From Pseudomonadota bacterium (GTDB lineage: Bacteria > Pseudomonadota > Gammaproteobacteria > Acidiferrobacterales > UBA6901), in assembly GCA_021785515.1 (NCBI GenBank), contig JAJYEX010000006.1:134537-198536 (forward strand): DNA of 64,000 bases, in the 5' to 3' direction. The notes under the pieces were generated by a model. That model saw only the letters and a list, made by a program, of their open reading frames with translations, was not told the DNA's origin and did no database searches. Shown one piece after another: positions 16,188 through 24,310 of the stretch (positions within the stretch are counted from its first letter, which is position 1; every line of letters starts with the position of its first letter). The position numbers and the translations under genes were made by a program.

Positions 16188-17525
16188 TCAGACCTCGGAG
16201 CCCGGCGGAGCCGCGAGTGCGGGCCTGGTCTCTACGAACAACACATGCGGTGGCGGGGCCGTGTGGGCCTCTTCGATGGCACCGGCGACCCGCTCCATGA
16301 GCGCAGCCGCATCCTCACCGGCTGCCAGCAGACCCACCGCGCTGAAAAACGCCGGAAGCATGCGCGTCTCCCCCTCCAGCGGCAGATGAGTCTCGACGGC
16401 GCGCTTTTGCGCTTTTGCGAGCGCTCGCACCGCTCCATCACGCTGGACCCCGGGTAGCAGCACGGCAAACTGATGGCGGTCGTAGATGGCGACATAGTCG
16501 TAGGTACGGAAACCGGCCAAAATCTCCTCGGCGTAGCAGCGCAGAACCGCCTGTTCAGCGCCTTCGCCGTAACGGGCTATCAAGGCGTCAAGTTCTGCGA
16601 TACCAATCAGCGCCACCGCCAGCGAGCCGGTGTGGCGGCGCACACGCTCAATCTCGGATGTCAGCTGCTCGAGGAACGCTTCGCGGCGCGGCAGAACCGC
16701 GGTGCGCCGGACCCGCTTCCCGCCCGCCCGCACGGCCACGGTCTGTCGCGGGCTCCGGGTACGGCGCTGGCGCGCCCGGTCGAGCTCGGTACGCAGACGT
16801 TCGCGGTCCGATTCCACGGATTTGATGTGATCGGTAGCGCTGGCAAGCTGCCGCTCAAGCTCCATGCGTTCTCGCCGCAGCTCATCGAGGCTCCCGGCCC
16901 AGAGCTGTTTGAGACTTCTAAAATCCTTGATGGCCCCGTATATTGCCCGCCAGGCACCAAGTTCCGACCGGCGCAAGCTCGCGTACCGCTGTTCCCCATC
17001 CCTTGCGATATGCCGATCACCCAGTGCGTGGTCCAGCCACTCCGCCAGACCCCCGTTGCCGTTCTCCGGTTCGTCCCGGGGCGGCACGGAACCGGACATC
17101 GGCAACTCATCGGTCTGCGGCTGGGGATACTGGTCAATGACAACCGGTTTGGGTGGCGCCGGCGTGAGCGGCTCTCCAATCCGGTTGATGGCATCGATAT
17201 AGGACTGGAACGGGTTGTTTCGCACAGAGGCGCTGCCCGCTGGCACGAGATAGGGTGCGATGTGTTGCTGGATGACCCGGGCCTTGATGCGCAGTGCTGG
17301 CGGATTGTCGTCATCGGAGGCATAGGCTCCAAGCTGGGCGTGCAAGCGGCCAACTGAAGCGCCACCCAGCTGCCGTCCCGATGCGGCCTCTTCGTTCTGA
17401 TCGAGACCACACTCGAGGAGCCGCACCAGCCCACCGCCGTGGCCGCTGCGCCGCAGGCCTTCCACATGACGCCTCAGGGTTTGTGTCAGAGTCGGATCCG
17501 CGGAAACGAATTCGCTGACAGACAC
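16188..17525 (-). CDS. GGDEF-domain protein with degenerate active site
   Basis: A 445-residue cytoplasmic protein. The N-terminal 190 residues match nothing I recognise and are probably helical. Residues about 215-250 are Arg/Glu-rich and likely coiled coil (SLDELRRERMELERQLASA). The C-terminal GGDEF fold begins at RREAFLEQLTSEIERVRRH. The GGDEF signature itself is replaced by YDRHQF within AIYDRHQFAVLLPG, so diguanylate cyclase activity is unlikely. Related degenerate domains bind GTP or c-di-GMP or act as protein-interaction modules. The gene is divergent from uvrD and upstream of the PilZ gene. Confidence 0.8.
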   Translation of the reverse strand: MSVSEFVSADPTLTQTLRRHVEGLRRSGHGGGLVRLLECGLDQNEEAASGRQLGGASVGRLHAQLGAYASDDDNPPALRIKARVIQQHIAPYLVPAGSASVRNNPFQSYIDAINRIGEPLTPAPPKPVVIDQYPQPQTDELPMSGSVPPRDEPENGNGGLAEWLDHALGDRHIARDGEQRYASLRRSELGAWRAIYGAIKDFRSLKQLWAGSLDELRRERMELERQLASATDHIKSVESDRERLRTELDRARQRRTRSPRQTVAVRAGGKRVRRTAVLPRREAFLEQLTSEIERVRRHTGSLAVALIGIAELDALIARYGEGAEQAVLRCYAEEILAGFRTYDYVAIYDRHQFAVLLPGVQRDGAVRALAKAQKRAVETHLPLEGETRMLPAFFSAVGLLAAGEDAAALMERVAGAIEEAHTAPPPHVLFVETRPALAAPPGSEV

Positions 17526-17726
17526 TGGGCCGGTTCCTCAGAGCCACTGGATGTGGCGGGGTTGTCTTCAATAGAATGTACCGCTCCATGCAGGAAATAA
17601 CAATACGTTGGGTGCAGACTTCCAACGGCAATCTAGATCAAGGTTGCAAACGAAGACCCAGATACGTTGCGGACCAGCCGCGATTCCTCGTCGCACCGCT
17701 GTGAGACGCTTGTTATGATGCCGCCC

Positions 17727-19916
17727 ATGGACGTCACGCACCTCCTCGACAATCTTAACGAGGCACAGCGGCAGGCCGTCACGGCACCGCCAACCCCCCT
17801 GCTCGTATTGGCGGGTGCCGGAAGCGGAAAAACGCGAGTGCTCACCCACCGTATCTCCTGGCTGGTGGAAACCCAGGGCGTTTCGCCGCTGACGATCATG
17901 GCCGTAACATTCACCAACAAGGCCGCTCACGAAATGCGCGGGCGCATCGAGGCGATGCTCGGGTTTTCGGTATCGGGAATGTGGGTGGGCACTTTTCATG
18001 GCCTTTCGCACCGGCTTCTGCGGGCACATTTCCGGGAGGCTGGGCTTCCGCAGAACTTTCAGATTCTCGATAGCGACGACCAGCTGCGCATGGTACGGCG
18101 CACGCTCAAATTCCTGGAGCTCGACGAAGCGTACTGGCCGCCGCGGCAAGCTCAGTGGTTCATCAATGGCCACAAGGAGGCTGGCCGACGCCCCGCCCAG
18201 CTTGCCGCAGGCGTCGACCCGCAGACACGCCAATGGCTACGGGTCTATGAAGCATACGAGGAAGCCTGCCGGCGAGCCGGCGTCGTTGATTTCGGCGAGC
18301 TGATGCTGCGTGCGTACGAACTGCTGCGTGATGACAGCCACCTGCGCGCGCACTATCAGTCGCGGTTCCAGCACATTTTGGTCGACGAATTCCAGGACAC
18401 AAACGCCATCCAGTACAGCTGGCTCAAGCTCTTTGCCGGCACCCGCGGCAAACTCTTCGTTGTCGGCGACGATGACCAGTCCATTTACGGCTGGCGCGGT
18501 GCCATGGTGGAAAACATTCGACGCTTCGAAAAGGACCAGCCTGGCACTGTGGTCATTCGACTGGAGCAGAATTACCGGTCCACCGGTACCATACTGGATG
18601 CGGCCAACAGCGTCATACGGAACAACTCCGGCCGTCTTGGCAAGGAGCTCTGGACACGCGGCAGCCGTGGCGCACCCATCCGCATCTATGCTGCCTACAA
18701 CGATATCGACGAGGCCCGTTTCGTCTTGGACCGGATCGAAGCATGGGTCACAGCCGGTCACCGCCGGTCCGAAGTTGCCGTGTTGTACCGTTCCAACGCC
18801 CAATCACGGATTTTCGAGGAAACCCTGATCAACGCCGGCGTTCCCTACCGGGTGTACGGCGGCTTGCGGTTCTTCGAGCGCGCCGAAATCAAAGATGCAC
18901 TCGCCTATCTGCGGCTGGTGGCCAATCGGCATGACGATCCGTCATTCGAACGTGTGGCTAACGTGCCGACCCGTGGCATCGGCGAGCGGACGCTCGAAAC
19001 CCTGCGCGCGATTGCACGCAAGGGGCCACTATCGCTTTGGGAATCCGCCACCAAGGCCATAGCTGACGGCGAGATCGGCAACCGTGCAGCCGGGGCGTTA
19101 CGTGCATTTCTGGACCTGATCGAGCGCATTGCCGCTGAAACCGCCGGCCATCCGCTGGCAGAGCAGATCGAACAGATGCTGCGGTTGAGCGGGCTGGCGG
19201 ATTTTCACCGTAACGACAAGAGCGAGAAGGCCGAGATGCGGGCCGAGAACCTCGAGGAACTGGTCAATGCCGGGCGCAATTACCGGCATGATGAGAGTTC
19301 CGGGGTGGACCTGCTTTCCGCGTTTCTCGCCCATGCTGCGCTCGAGGCGGGCGAGGGCGAGGCCGACAGCTGGGAGGACTGTGTACAGCTCATGAGCCTG
19401 CATTCGGCCAAGGGACTCGAGTTTCCGCTGGTATTTCTCACTGGCATGGAAGAAGGACTGTTTCCCCACCAGCGCTCGCTGCAGGAACCCGGGCGCTTGG
19501 AGGAGGAACGGCGCCTTTGCTACGTTGGTATGACACGCGCCATGAAGGAGCTGTATTTGACCAGTGCCGAGGTCCGCCGGCTTTACGGCAGAGAATACTA
19601 CACTAGCCCGTCGCGGTTTCTTACGGAGATCCCACCGGAGCTCACCGAACAGGTGCGGTTCGGGTCAAGCGCTGCCGGGCGTCACGGGCCTGCGGCACCT
19701 TCCGCCACCGGGGTGTCTGCGACCGTCCGGGAGCCCGGTACAACCTACACCCAGAACGGGCTGCGTTTGGGCGGGCGCGTGCGTCATGAGAAGTTCGGTG
19801 AGGGCATCATACTCAGCGTCGAGGGGCGGGGCGAACACACCCGGGTCCAGGTGAACTTCCAGGACACCGGCGCAAAATGGCTGGTAGCCGCCTATGCCAA
19901 ACTGCTTCCGATCTGA
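17727..19916 (+). CDS. uvrD: DNA helicase II (UvrD)
   Basis: A 730-residue superfamily 1 3'-5' helicase used in mismatch and nucleotide-excision repair. Motif I is LAGAGSGKTR (about residue 30), motif II VDEFQDTNAIQ (about 218), motif III GDDDQSIYGWRGA (about 246), motif IV LEQNYRST, and motif VI YVGMTRAM. The C-terminal tail LGGRVRHEKFGEGIILSVEG is the Tudor-like module that contacts RNA polymerase or partners in UvrD/PcrA. The start MDVTHLLDNLNEAQ matches the conserved N terminus; two upstream ATGs in the same frame are less likely. Length agrees with E. coli UvrD (720). Confidence 0.95.
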   Translation: MDVTHLLDNLNEAQRQAVTAPPTPLLVLAGAGSGKTRVLTHRISWLVETQGVSPLTIMAVTFTNKAAHEMRGRIEAMLGFSVSGMWVGTFHGLSHRLLRAHFREAGLPQNFQILDSDDQLRMVRRTLKFLELDEAYWPPRQAQWFINGHKEAGRRPAQLAAGVDPQTRQWLRVYEAYEEACRRAGVVDFGELMLRAYELLRDDSHLRAHYQSRFQHILVDEFQDTNAIQYSWLKLFAGTRGKLFVVGDDDQSIYGWRGAMVENIRRFEKDQPGTVVIRLEQNYRSTGTILDAANSVIRNNSGRLGKELWTRGSRGAPIRIYAAYNDIDEARFVLDRIEAWVTAGHRRSEVAVLYRSNAQSRIFEETLINAGVPYRVYGGLRFFERAEIKDALAYLRLVANRHDDPSFERVANVPTRGIGERTLETLRAIARKGPLSLWESATKAIADGEIGNRAAGALRAFLDLIERIAAETAGHPLAEQIEQMLRLSGLADFHRNDKSEKAEMRAENLEELVNAGRNYRHDESSGVDLLSAFLAHAALEAGEGEADSWEDCVQLMSLHSAKGLEFPLVFLTGMEEGLFPHQRSLQEPGRLEEERRLCYVGMTRAMKELYLTSAEVRRLYGREYYTSPSRFLTEIPPELTEQVRFGSSAAGRHGPAAPSATGVSATVREPGTTYTQNGLRLGGRVRHEKFGEGIILSVEGRGEHTRVQVNFQDTGAKWLVAAYAKLLPI

Positions 19917-20054
19917 TTCGGGTGTGCGGGCGCGGATTTGACACTTTGTCTGCGCCGGGCCAATCTGTGGGGTGGAGGGGCCGTCTGTCCGTTACGGTCG
20001 GACGTGAAAAGCTGTGGGTTATGGTAATACTTTAGGTCCAGAACGGGGTAAGCC

Positions 20055-20828
20055 ATGCCGAGTCATGCTGCGAAAACATCCGGGGGGACGCGGTCGCAAG
20101 TGCTGCTGCTGCTGACAGTGGCACTGGTCATATTCGCAGGGAGCGCGGCGGTCAACCTGCTGATCGTCTATACCGGATCGGTGGCCAGACCGCCGCTGGT
20201 CCTGGTGCTTGCGGGGTCGGCACTGATGACAGCGATCCTGGTGCCCACCGTGTACGCCCTGATCAGGGCGCCGCTGGCGCGTGCATATGCACAACAGCTG
20301 CAGGCGGCCGGCCTTGACGACAGCAGTCAATCAGCCGTGACTGACCCGGTAACACGCCTTGCCAACCGGCGCGGTATCACTTCCAGCCTGATTGAGGCCA
20401 TGGCCCAGGCGGAACGCTATGGGGATCCTCTGTCAGTGGCGATGGCCAAAATCGACGATCTCGAGCGGATCGCCAACGCCCATGGGCGCAAGGCCACCGA
20501 ACAGGTTCTTCAGACCGTGGCCGCAGTCCTCGGGGAGACCCTCCGGATGCCTGATCGCGCCGGGCGATACAGCGAAAGGGAGTTTCTCATCCTGCTGCCA
20601 CATACCAAACTGAAAGACGCCAGCAAGATCACCGAGCGCGTGCGTCGGGGCGTAGCTGCCGCGTCGTTGTCGCTGGGCGAGCGCAAGACAAAGATCGGCG
20701 TCACCCTCGGAGCAACGGAATTTCGCAAGGGCGAAGACCTCGAACAGCTGCTGAGCCGCGTGGAAAAGTCGGCGTCCGGCTCCAGTAAACCCTCTTCCGG
20801 TCGCGCCGGCGGCAAGAAGTCGGCCTGA
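20055..20828 (+). CDS. Membrane-anchored GGDEF-like protein, degenerate
   Basis: A 257-residue protein with two N-terminal transmembrane helices (VLLLLTVALVIFAGSAAVNLLIVY and PLVLVLAGSALMTAILVPTVYALI) and a C-terminal GGDEF fold starting at DPVTRLANRRGITSSL. The catalytic signature is replaced by RYSEREFLILLPHT, so it is probably not an active diguanylate cyclase. The last 15 residues are Ser/Lys/Gly-rich and likely disordered. It follows uvrD by about 140 bases on the same strand. An imperfect hairpin lies in the gap at about 19981-20003. With the GGDEF-like and PilZ genes upstream of uvrD it makes a local c-di-GMP-themed group. Confidence 0.78.
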   Translation: MPSHAAKTSGGTRSQVLLLLTVALVIFAGSAAVNLLIVYTGSVARPPLVLVLAGSALMTAILVPTVYALIRAPLARAYAQQLQAAGLDDSSQSAVTDPVTRLANRRGITSSLIEAMAQAERYGDPLSVAMAKIDDLERIANAHGRKATEQVLQTVAAVLGETLRMPDRAGRYSEREFLILLPHTKLKDASKITERVRRGVAAASLSLGERKTKIGVTLGATEFRKGEDLEQLLSRVEKSASGSSKPSSGRAGGKKSA

Positions 20829-20856
20829 AGGCAATGGGTCCGGCGGGGACCCCAAG

Positions 20857-21792
20857 CTACCGGATCATGGCCTCGACCACGGCGGTCCAGGCGCCGGCCA
20901 GATTGTCGCGATCGTACCCTCCTCCGCCCATGACCACCATGCGCCCGCAGCAGCATTCATCGGCCAGCTGACGCAGTCGGGCCGTAACATGGCTGTGCAC
21001 CGCGACGGTGTAGTTCAGGTGCGTTAGTGGATCTCCGGCAATACTGTCGGCCCCTGCCTGCAGCAGAATGAACTGCGGATTCCTGGCCCGGATAAACTCT
21101 TCCATGCGTGGCCATGCGCGCTGAAAATCGGCGTCGTCCGCCCCCGGCTTCATGGGGACATTGAGTTTTGTGCCGACTGCAGGGCCGGTACCCGTCTCGC
21201 TCGCGGCGCCGGTACCCGGATACAGATAGCGGCCGTCCTCGTGCACGTCGACGATAAATATATCGGGATCGCTATCGTAGGAGTAGAAGACACCGTCGCC
21301 GTGGTGGGCATCGATATCGACGTAGGCGATGCGGCGAATATTGTGTACCGTGCGCAGCGTCTCGATAGCCATCCCGATATCATTGAAAACGCAAAAACCG
21401 CCCGCCGCATCACGGCGGGCGTGATGCAGGCCTGCGATCGGCACGAAGGCCCGTACCCCACCCGCCATCACGCGCCTGACTGCGTCCAGCGTGGAGCCGG
21501 CCACGTACGATGCCGCCTCGAACACCCCGGGATATGCGGGCGTGTCACCACCATCCAAGTAGCCGCCCCCGGCGTCCGACATGCGGCGCACGCGCGCCAC
21601 GTATTCGGGGGCATGGAAACGCAACAGCTCGGATTCGGTGGCAGCGACCGGTCTGACAACGTCGACCTCCAGGTCCAGACCTTTGCGTGTACAAAGCTGC
21701 CAGAAGGCACCCAACCGGTCAGTACCGAAGGGATGGCCGCTGCCAAAACCGTAGCGCGCCAGCTCAGCGCCGTAATACAGTTGCAGCCGCAT
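20857..21792 (-). CDS. Histone deacetylase superfamily protein (acetyl/acylpolyamine amidohydrolase or AcuC type)
   Basis: A 311-residue zinc amidohydrolase of the arginase-deacetylase fold. Catalytic and metal residues are visible: GLHHARRDAAGGFCVFND (paired histidines), YVDIDAHHGDGV (zinc ligands), LLQAGADSIAGDP and the terminal tyrosine in GGGGYDRDN. Bacterial members deacetylate acetylated proteins, polyamines or small molecules; the substrate here is unknown. The start MRLQLYYGAELARYGFGSGHPF is typical for the group. It converges on the GGDEF-like gene with 28 bases between stops. The adjacent BPSS1780-type gene lies upstream on the same strand. Confidence 0.9.
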   Translation of the reverse strand: MRLQLYYGAELARYGFGSGHPFGTDRLGAFWQLCTRKGLDLEVDVVRPVAATESELLRFHAPEYVARVRRMSDAGGGYLDGGDTPAYPGVFEAASYVAGSTLDAVRRVMAGGVRAFVPIAGLHHARRDAAGGFCVFNDIGMAIETLRTVHNIRRIAYVDIDAHHGDGVFYSYDSDPDIFIVDVHEDGRYLYPGTGAASETGTGPAVGTKLNVPMKPGADDADFQRAWPRMEEFIRARNPQFILLQAGADSIAGDPLTHLNYTVAVHSHVTARLRQLADECCCGRMVVMGGGGYDRDNLAGAWTAVVEAMIR

Positions 21793-21899
21793 ATCGATGC
21801 GCCTCGCGATCCACCGCCGCCCTGCCTGAAGGGGGGCGTGGGGGGAAAGAAACGGCCACCGAAGCAGTCGCCAGCACGTTTCATGCGTCTGCGTTGCTG

Positions 21900-22670
21900 T
21901 TAACCGAACACGTCCTCATAGCTGTGGTACATCCCGCCAACCAAAAACGGCAGGCTTACCACGCCGAGGACAAACAGCATCAGGTAGTCCTTTGGAAAAT
22001 CCAGCGCGAAATACAGCACGTCTGCGACCGCGCTGACAACCGCAAATGGAATGCCGAAAACCACGAGTGACGCGGCGTTGCGGAGACAGGCGCGAAAACT
22101 CTTCTGGATCGCCGTCAGCGGGTATTCCTTCTTGAACAGCACCAGGGGCACGGCATAAAAGATCGCCATCACCAGGGAAACCTCCAATACCAGCACAATC
22201 ACGAGACTCACGAGGGCCGGCAGCCAGATCGCTGGTCCGACGCTGCCTGCAAGCATGGCCGGGAGTGCCGGACCGCCCACCTTGAGCAGCTGGGCAAGAA
22301 TCTCGATCACGACTGCGGCGCTCAGCGTCAGCGTGCTGATCACCATGATCGGCATCAGCTCCTCTTCCCGGGAAAAGCCGCTGAACAGCTGACGCACCGC
22401 GCGATGCAGATGGCCTCCGGCGCCGCGCGCGCTCCGTCCCTTTATGCCCTGCGCCTGGTCCTGGAGCTCCTGTGCGCTGCGCAGCACCCCAGCAAGCAGG
22501 GCGGGGCTGATCAGGATAAGAATGAGCACCCCTACAAACGGGATCATCTGGAGTGCAACGGCAATGGCCATGTATATGCCGACCATGCCCAACCAGAGTG
22601 TCCAGTCCTTGCTAATCAGACCCCAGCTACCAGCGATCCAAGACAGGCCGCGCAGAGCCTTGCTATTCAT
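21900..22670 (-). CDS. BPSS1780-type integral membrane protein
   Basis: A 256-residue protein with about five or six long hydrophobic helices (for example WLGMVGIYMAIAVALQMIPFVGVLILILI, LSAAVVIEILAQLL, LPALVSLVIVLVLEVSLVMAIFYAVPLVLF, LFVLGVVSLPFLVGGM). The overall pattern, with a first helix pair, a charged middle loop and a YPLTAIQKSFRACLRN segment before the last helices, fits the BPSS1780 family, whose function is not known. MNSKALRGLSW was taken as start; an ATG three codons upstream is possible. It sits upstream of the deacetylase-like gene with about 110 bases between them. Confidence 0.72.
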   Translation of the reverse strand: MNSKALRGLSWIAGSWGLISKDWTLWLGMVGIYMAIAVALQMIPFVGVLILILISPALLAGVLRSAQELQDQAQGIKGRSARGAGGHLHRAVRQLFSGFSREEELMPIMVISTLTLSAAVVIEILAQLLKVGGPALPAMLAGSVGPAIWLPALVSLVIVLVLEVSLVMAIFYAVPLVLFKKEYPLTAIQKSFRACLRNAASLVVFGIPFAVVSAVADVLYFALDFPKDYLMLFVLGVVSLPFLVGGMYHSYEDVFG

Positions 22671-23142
22671 TGATCTCAATGCTGCAACCCTCTTTTAGAC
22701 TGGACAGATACCGCGCATGACCGGAGGCGCCATGCTGCGCACACAACCGCAGCGCTGGGGACGATCCACTAGCCTGCCCGGACAGCACCCGGCACATCTC
22801 CATAATGCGAAAAATGCGCATCGTAAAGCGCGTGCGAGCAGCAGCGCAAGGGCAACCTGGCCTTGCGCTGCGGCGCGACCGACGACTGCGCCGATACCGC
22901 ACCAGACAGCGCGTCAGCGATGCTCTTGCAGACCTTGCCCAAGCGCCGAGGGACGTCCTGTGGGCAATAGGGCAACGGCCTCCCGCTGGGGAGGATTGCG
23001 TCGTAGCGGCCGAATATGGCAGGCAGACGCAAGTTCGCGTCTGCCTGCCAGAACCGGGGGGCACATTGGGACCCGCGCTGCGCTATCGCGCCAGCGCGGC
23101 GAAGGGGCCGGCAAAAATCCGGCGGCCAACAGCGCTAGGACC
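22671..23142. other. Gene-free gap with two hairpins
   Basis: No convincing gene lies in this 472-base stretch; the open frames on both strands overlap one another and show no domain-like or membrane pattern. A perfect hairpin sits at 23018-23049 (13-bp arms, GGCAGGCAGACGC on the left, six-base loop). A weaker 7-bp inverted repeat, CGCGCTG/CAGCGCG, is at 23074-23098. Neither is followed by a T tract. Confidence 0.6.
23018..23049. repeat. Perfect 13-bp stem hairpin
   Basis: The arms are GGCAGGCAGACGC and its exact reverse complement around the loop AAGTTC. It lies between the BPSS1780-type gene start and the DUF2782 gene end. It could be a REP-like element, an mRNA-stabilising hairpin or a Rho-assisted stop. 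The sequence alone does not decide. Confidence 0.7.
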
Positions 23143-23502
23143 TCAAAAATGCCGGATCAGCCACATTGGCGGGGATAGCCGCGGCGCAATATTGCTGCGA
23201 CTGAAATGCCCGCCGCCGCGTCGGTCGATAAGGTAATAGGGTGGGCCTTTTTCAGGTATCACCTCGATCATGTACAGCACCCCATTCATGCGGTATTCCT
23301 TGTATCGGGTCGTCCCGCGGGTCGTTATGGTGATCTGCGGGGGCGGCAACCGGTCCGTGGATTCCGCCGGAGGTTGCGGCATGGGGGGTTTTGCCACCGG
23401 CGCCGGTGACTGCACGTCAGGCGTATTGCCGTGGCGGTCGGCCGCTGATGTCGTCGCATACGGCAGGAGTATAAGAAGCGCCAGCAGCCAGTGCCTACGC
23501 AT
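23143..23502 (-). CDS. DUF2782-type exported protein
   Basis: A 119-residue protein with a signal peptide (MRRHWLLALLILLPYATTSAA), a proline-rich spacer (PAPVAKPPMPQPPAE) and a compact C-terminal domain, TTRYKEYRMNGVLYMIEVIPEKGPPYYLIDRRGGG. That domain is typical of DUF2782 proteins, which in many gammaproteobacteria sit next to polA. Function is unknown. MRRHW is chosen as start because it begins the signal peptide; an open frame continues 11 codons upstream. The neighbouring LOG and polA genes support the identification. Confidence 0.82.
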   Translation of the reverse strand: MRRHWLLALLILLPYATTSAADRHGNTPDVQSPAPVAKPPMPQPPAESTDRLPPPQITITTRGTTRYKEYRMNGVLYMIEVIPEKGPPYYLIDRRGGGHFSRSNIAPRLSPPMWLIRHF

Positions 23503-23531
23503 GAATAATCCCGCGCCCGACGTTTCGCGAC

Positions 23532-24266
23532 TCACAGTTCAAGCTCCTTCTCCCGCTCTTCAGCGGATAGTCCGAAACCGCCACGTCCTTCATAATACCG
23601 GAATATGGCATCCAGCACATCTTGCGGCTGATCTGCCAGGACGAACAGCTCCAGGTCGCGCTCACCGATCGTGCCTTCGACCACCAGGGTATCCTTGAAC
23701 CATTCGACCAGGCCTGACCAGAACGGCCGATGCACGAGTATGATCGGGATACGCCTGCCTTTTCCGGTCTGCACCAAGGTGAGTATCTCGGCCAGCTCGT
23801 CGAGGGTGCCGAAACCGCCTGGCAGAACGACGTAGGCGGACGCATATTTCACAAACATGACCTTGCGCGCAAAGAAATGGCGGAAACTCAGGCTGATATC
23901 CTGGTAGGGGTTGCTGTGCTGCTCGTGCGGAAGCTTGATGTTCAGTCCGACGCTTGCGGATTTTCCCGCAAAGGCCCCCTTGTTGGCGGCCTCCATGATT
24001 CCCGGGCCACCACCACTTACAACCGAGAAGCCTGCGTCGGACAGCAGCCGGGATATTTCCTCGGCGGCAACATAGTACGGATGTCCCGGCGGGATACGGG
24101 CCGATCCGAAAATACTTACGGACGGGCGGATGAGGGCAAGACGCTCGAATCCCTCCACGAATTCGGCCATGATCTGGAAGATCTTCCATGACTCGCGGGC
24201 CAGCGCCGACGACGGGGAGGCAAGAGAATCCAGGGATTTCGGGGATATCGGAGCGTCGTTCTTCAT
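23532..24266 (-). CDS. LOG-family protein (TIGR00730-type Rossmann nucleotide hydrolase)
   Basis: A 244-residue protein with the LOG motifs SGGGPGIMEAANKGAF and PGGFGTLDELAEILTLVQTGK, the PGGxGTxxE site that cleaves nucleoside 5'-monophosphates to base and ribose phosphate. SVSIFGSARIPPGHPYY is the conserved first strand. Plant and bacterial members make cytokinins or recycle nucleotides; the substrate here is not known. The first 30 residues (Ser/Asp-rich) are likely flexible. The start is MKNDAPISPKS or the ATG two codons earlier. It is divergent from polA with about 45 bases between starts, so the promoters overlap. Confidence 0.88.
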   Translation of the reverse strand: MKNDAPISPKSLDSLASPSSALARESWKIFQIMAEFVEGFERLALIRPSVSIFGSARIPPGHPYYVAAEEISRLLSDAGFSVVSGGGPGIMEAANKGAFAGKSASVGLNIKLPHEQHSNPYQDISLSFRHFFARKVMFVKYASAYVVLPGGFGTLDELAEILTLVQTGKGRRIPIILVHRPFWSGLVEWFKDTLVVEGTIGERDLELFVLADQPQDVLDAIFRYYEGRGGFGLSAEEREKELEL

Positions 24267-24310
24267 GATCAATGTTGCCTTTGTAGCACAAAGCGGGGCA
24301 TCCTCACAGC

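Noticed and set aside
22663..23236. Overlapping open frames on both strands in the gap before the DUF2782 gene
   Set aside because: They overlap each other, lack ribosome sites and hydrophobic or motif patterns, and cover hairpins.
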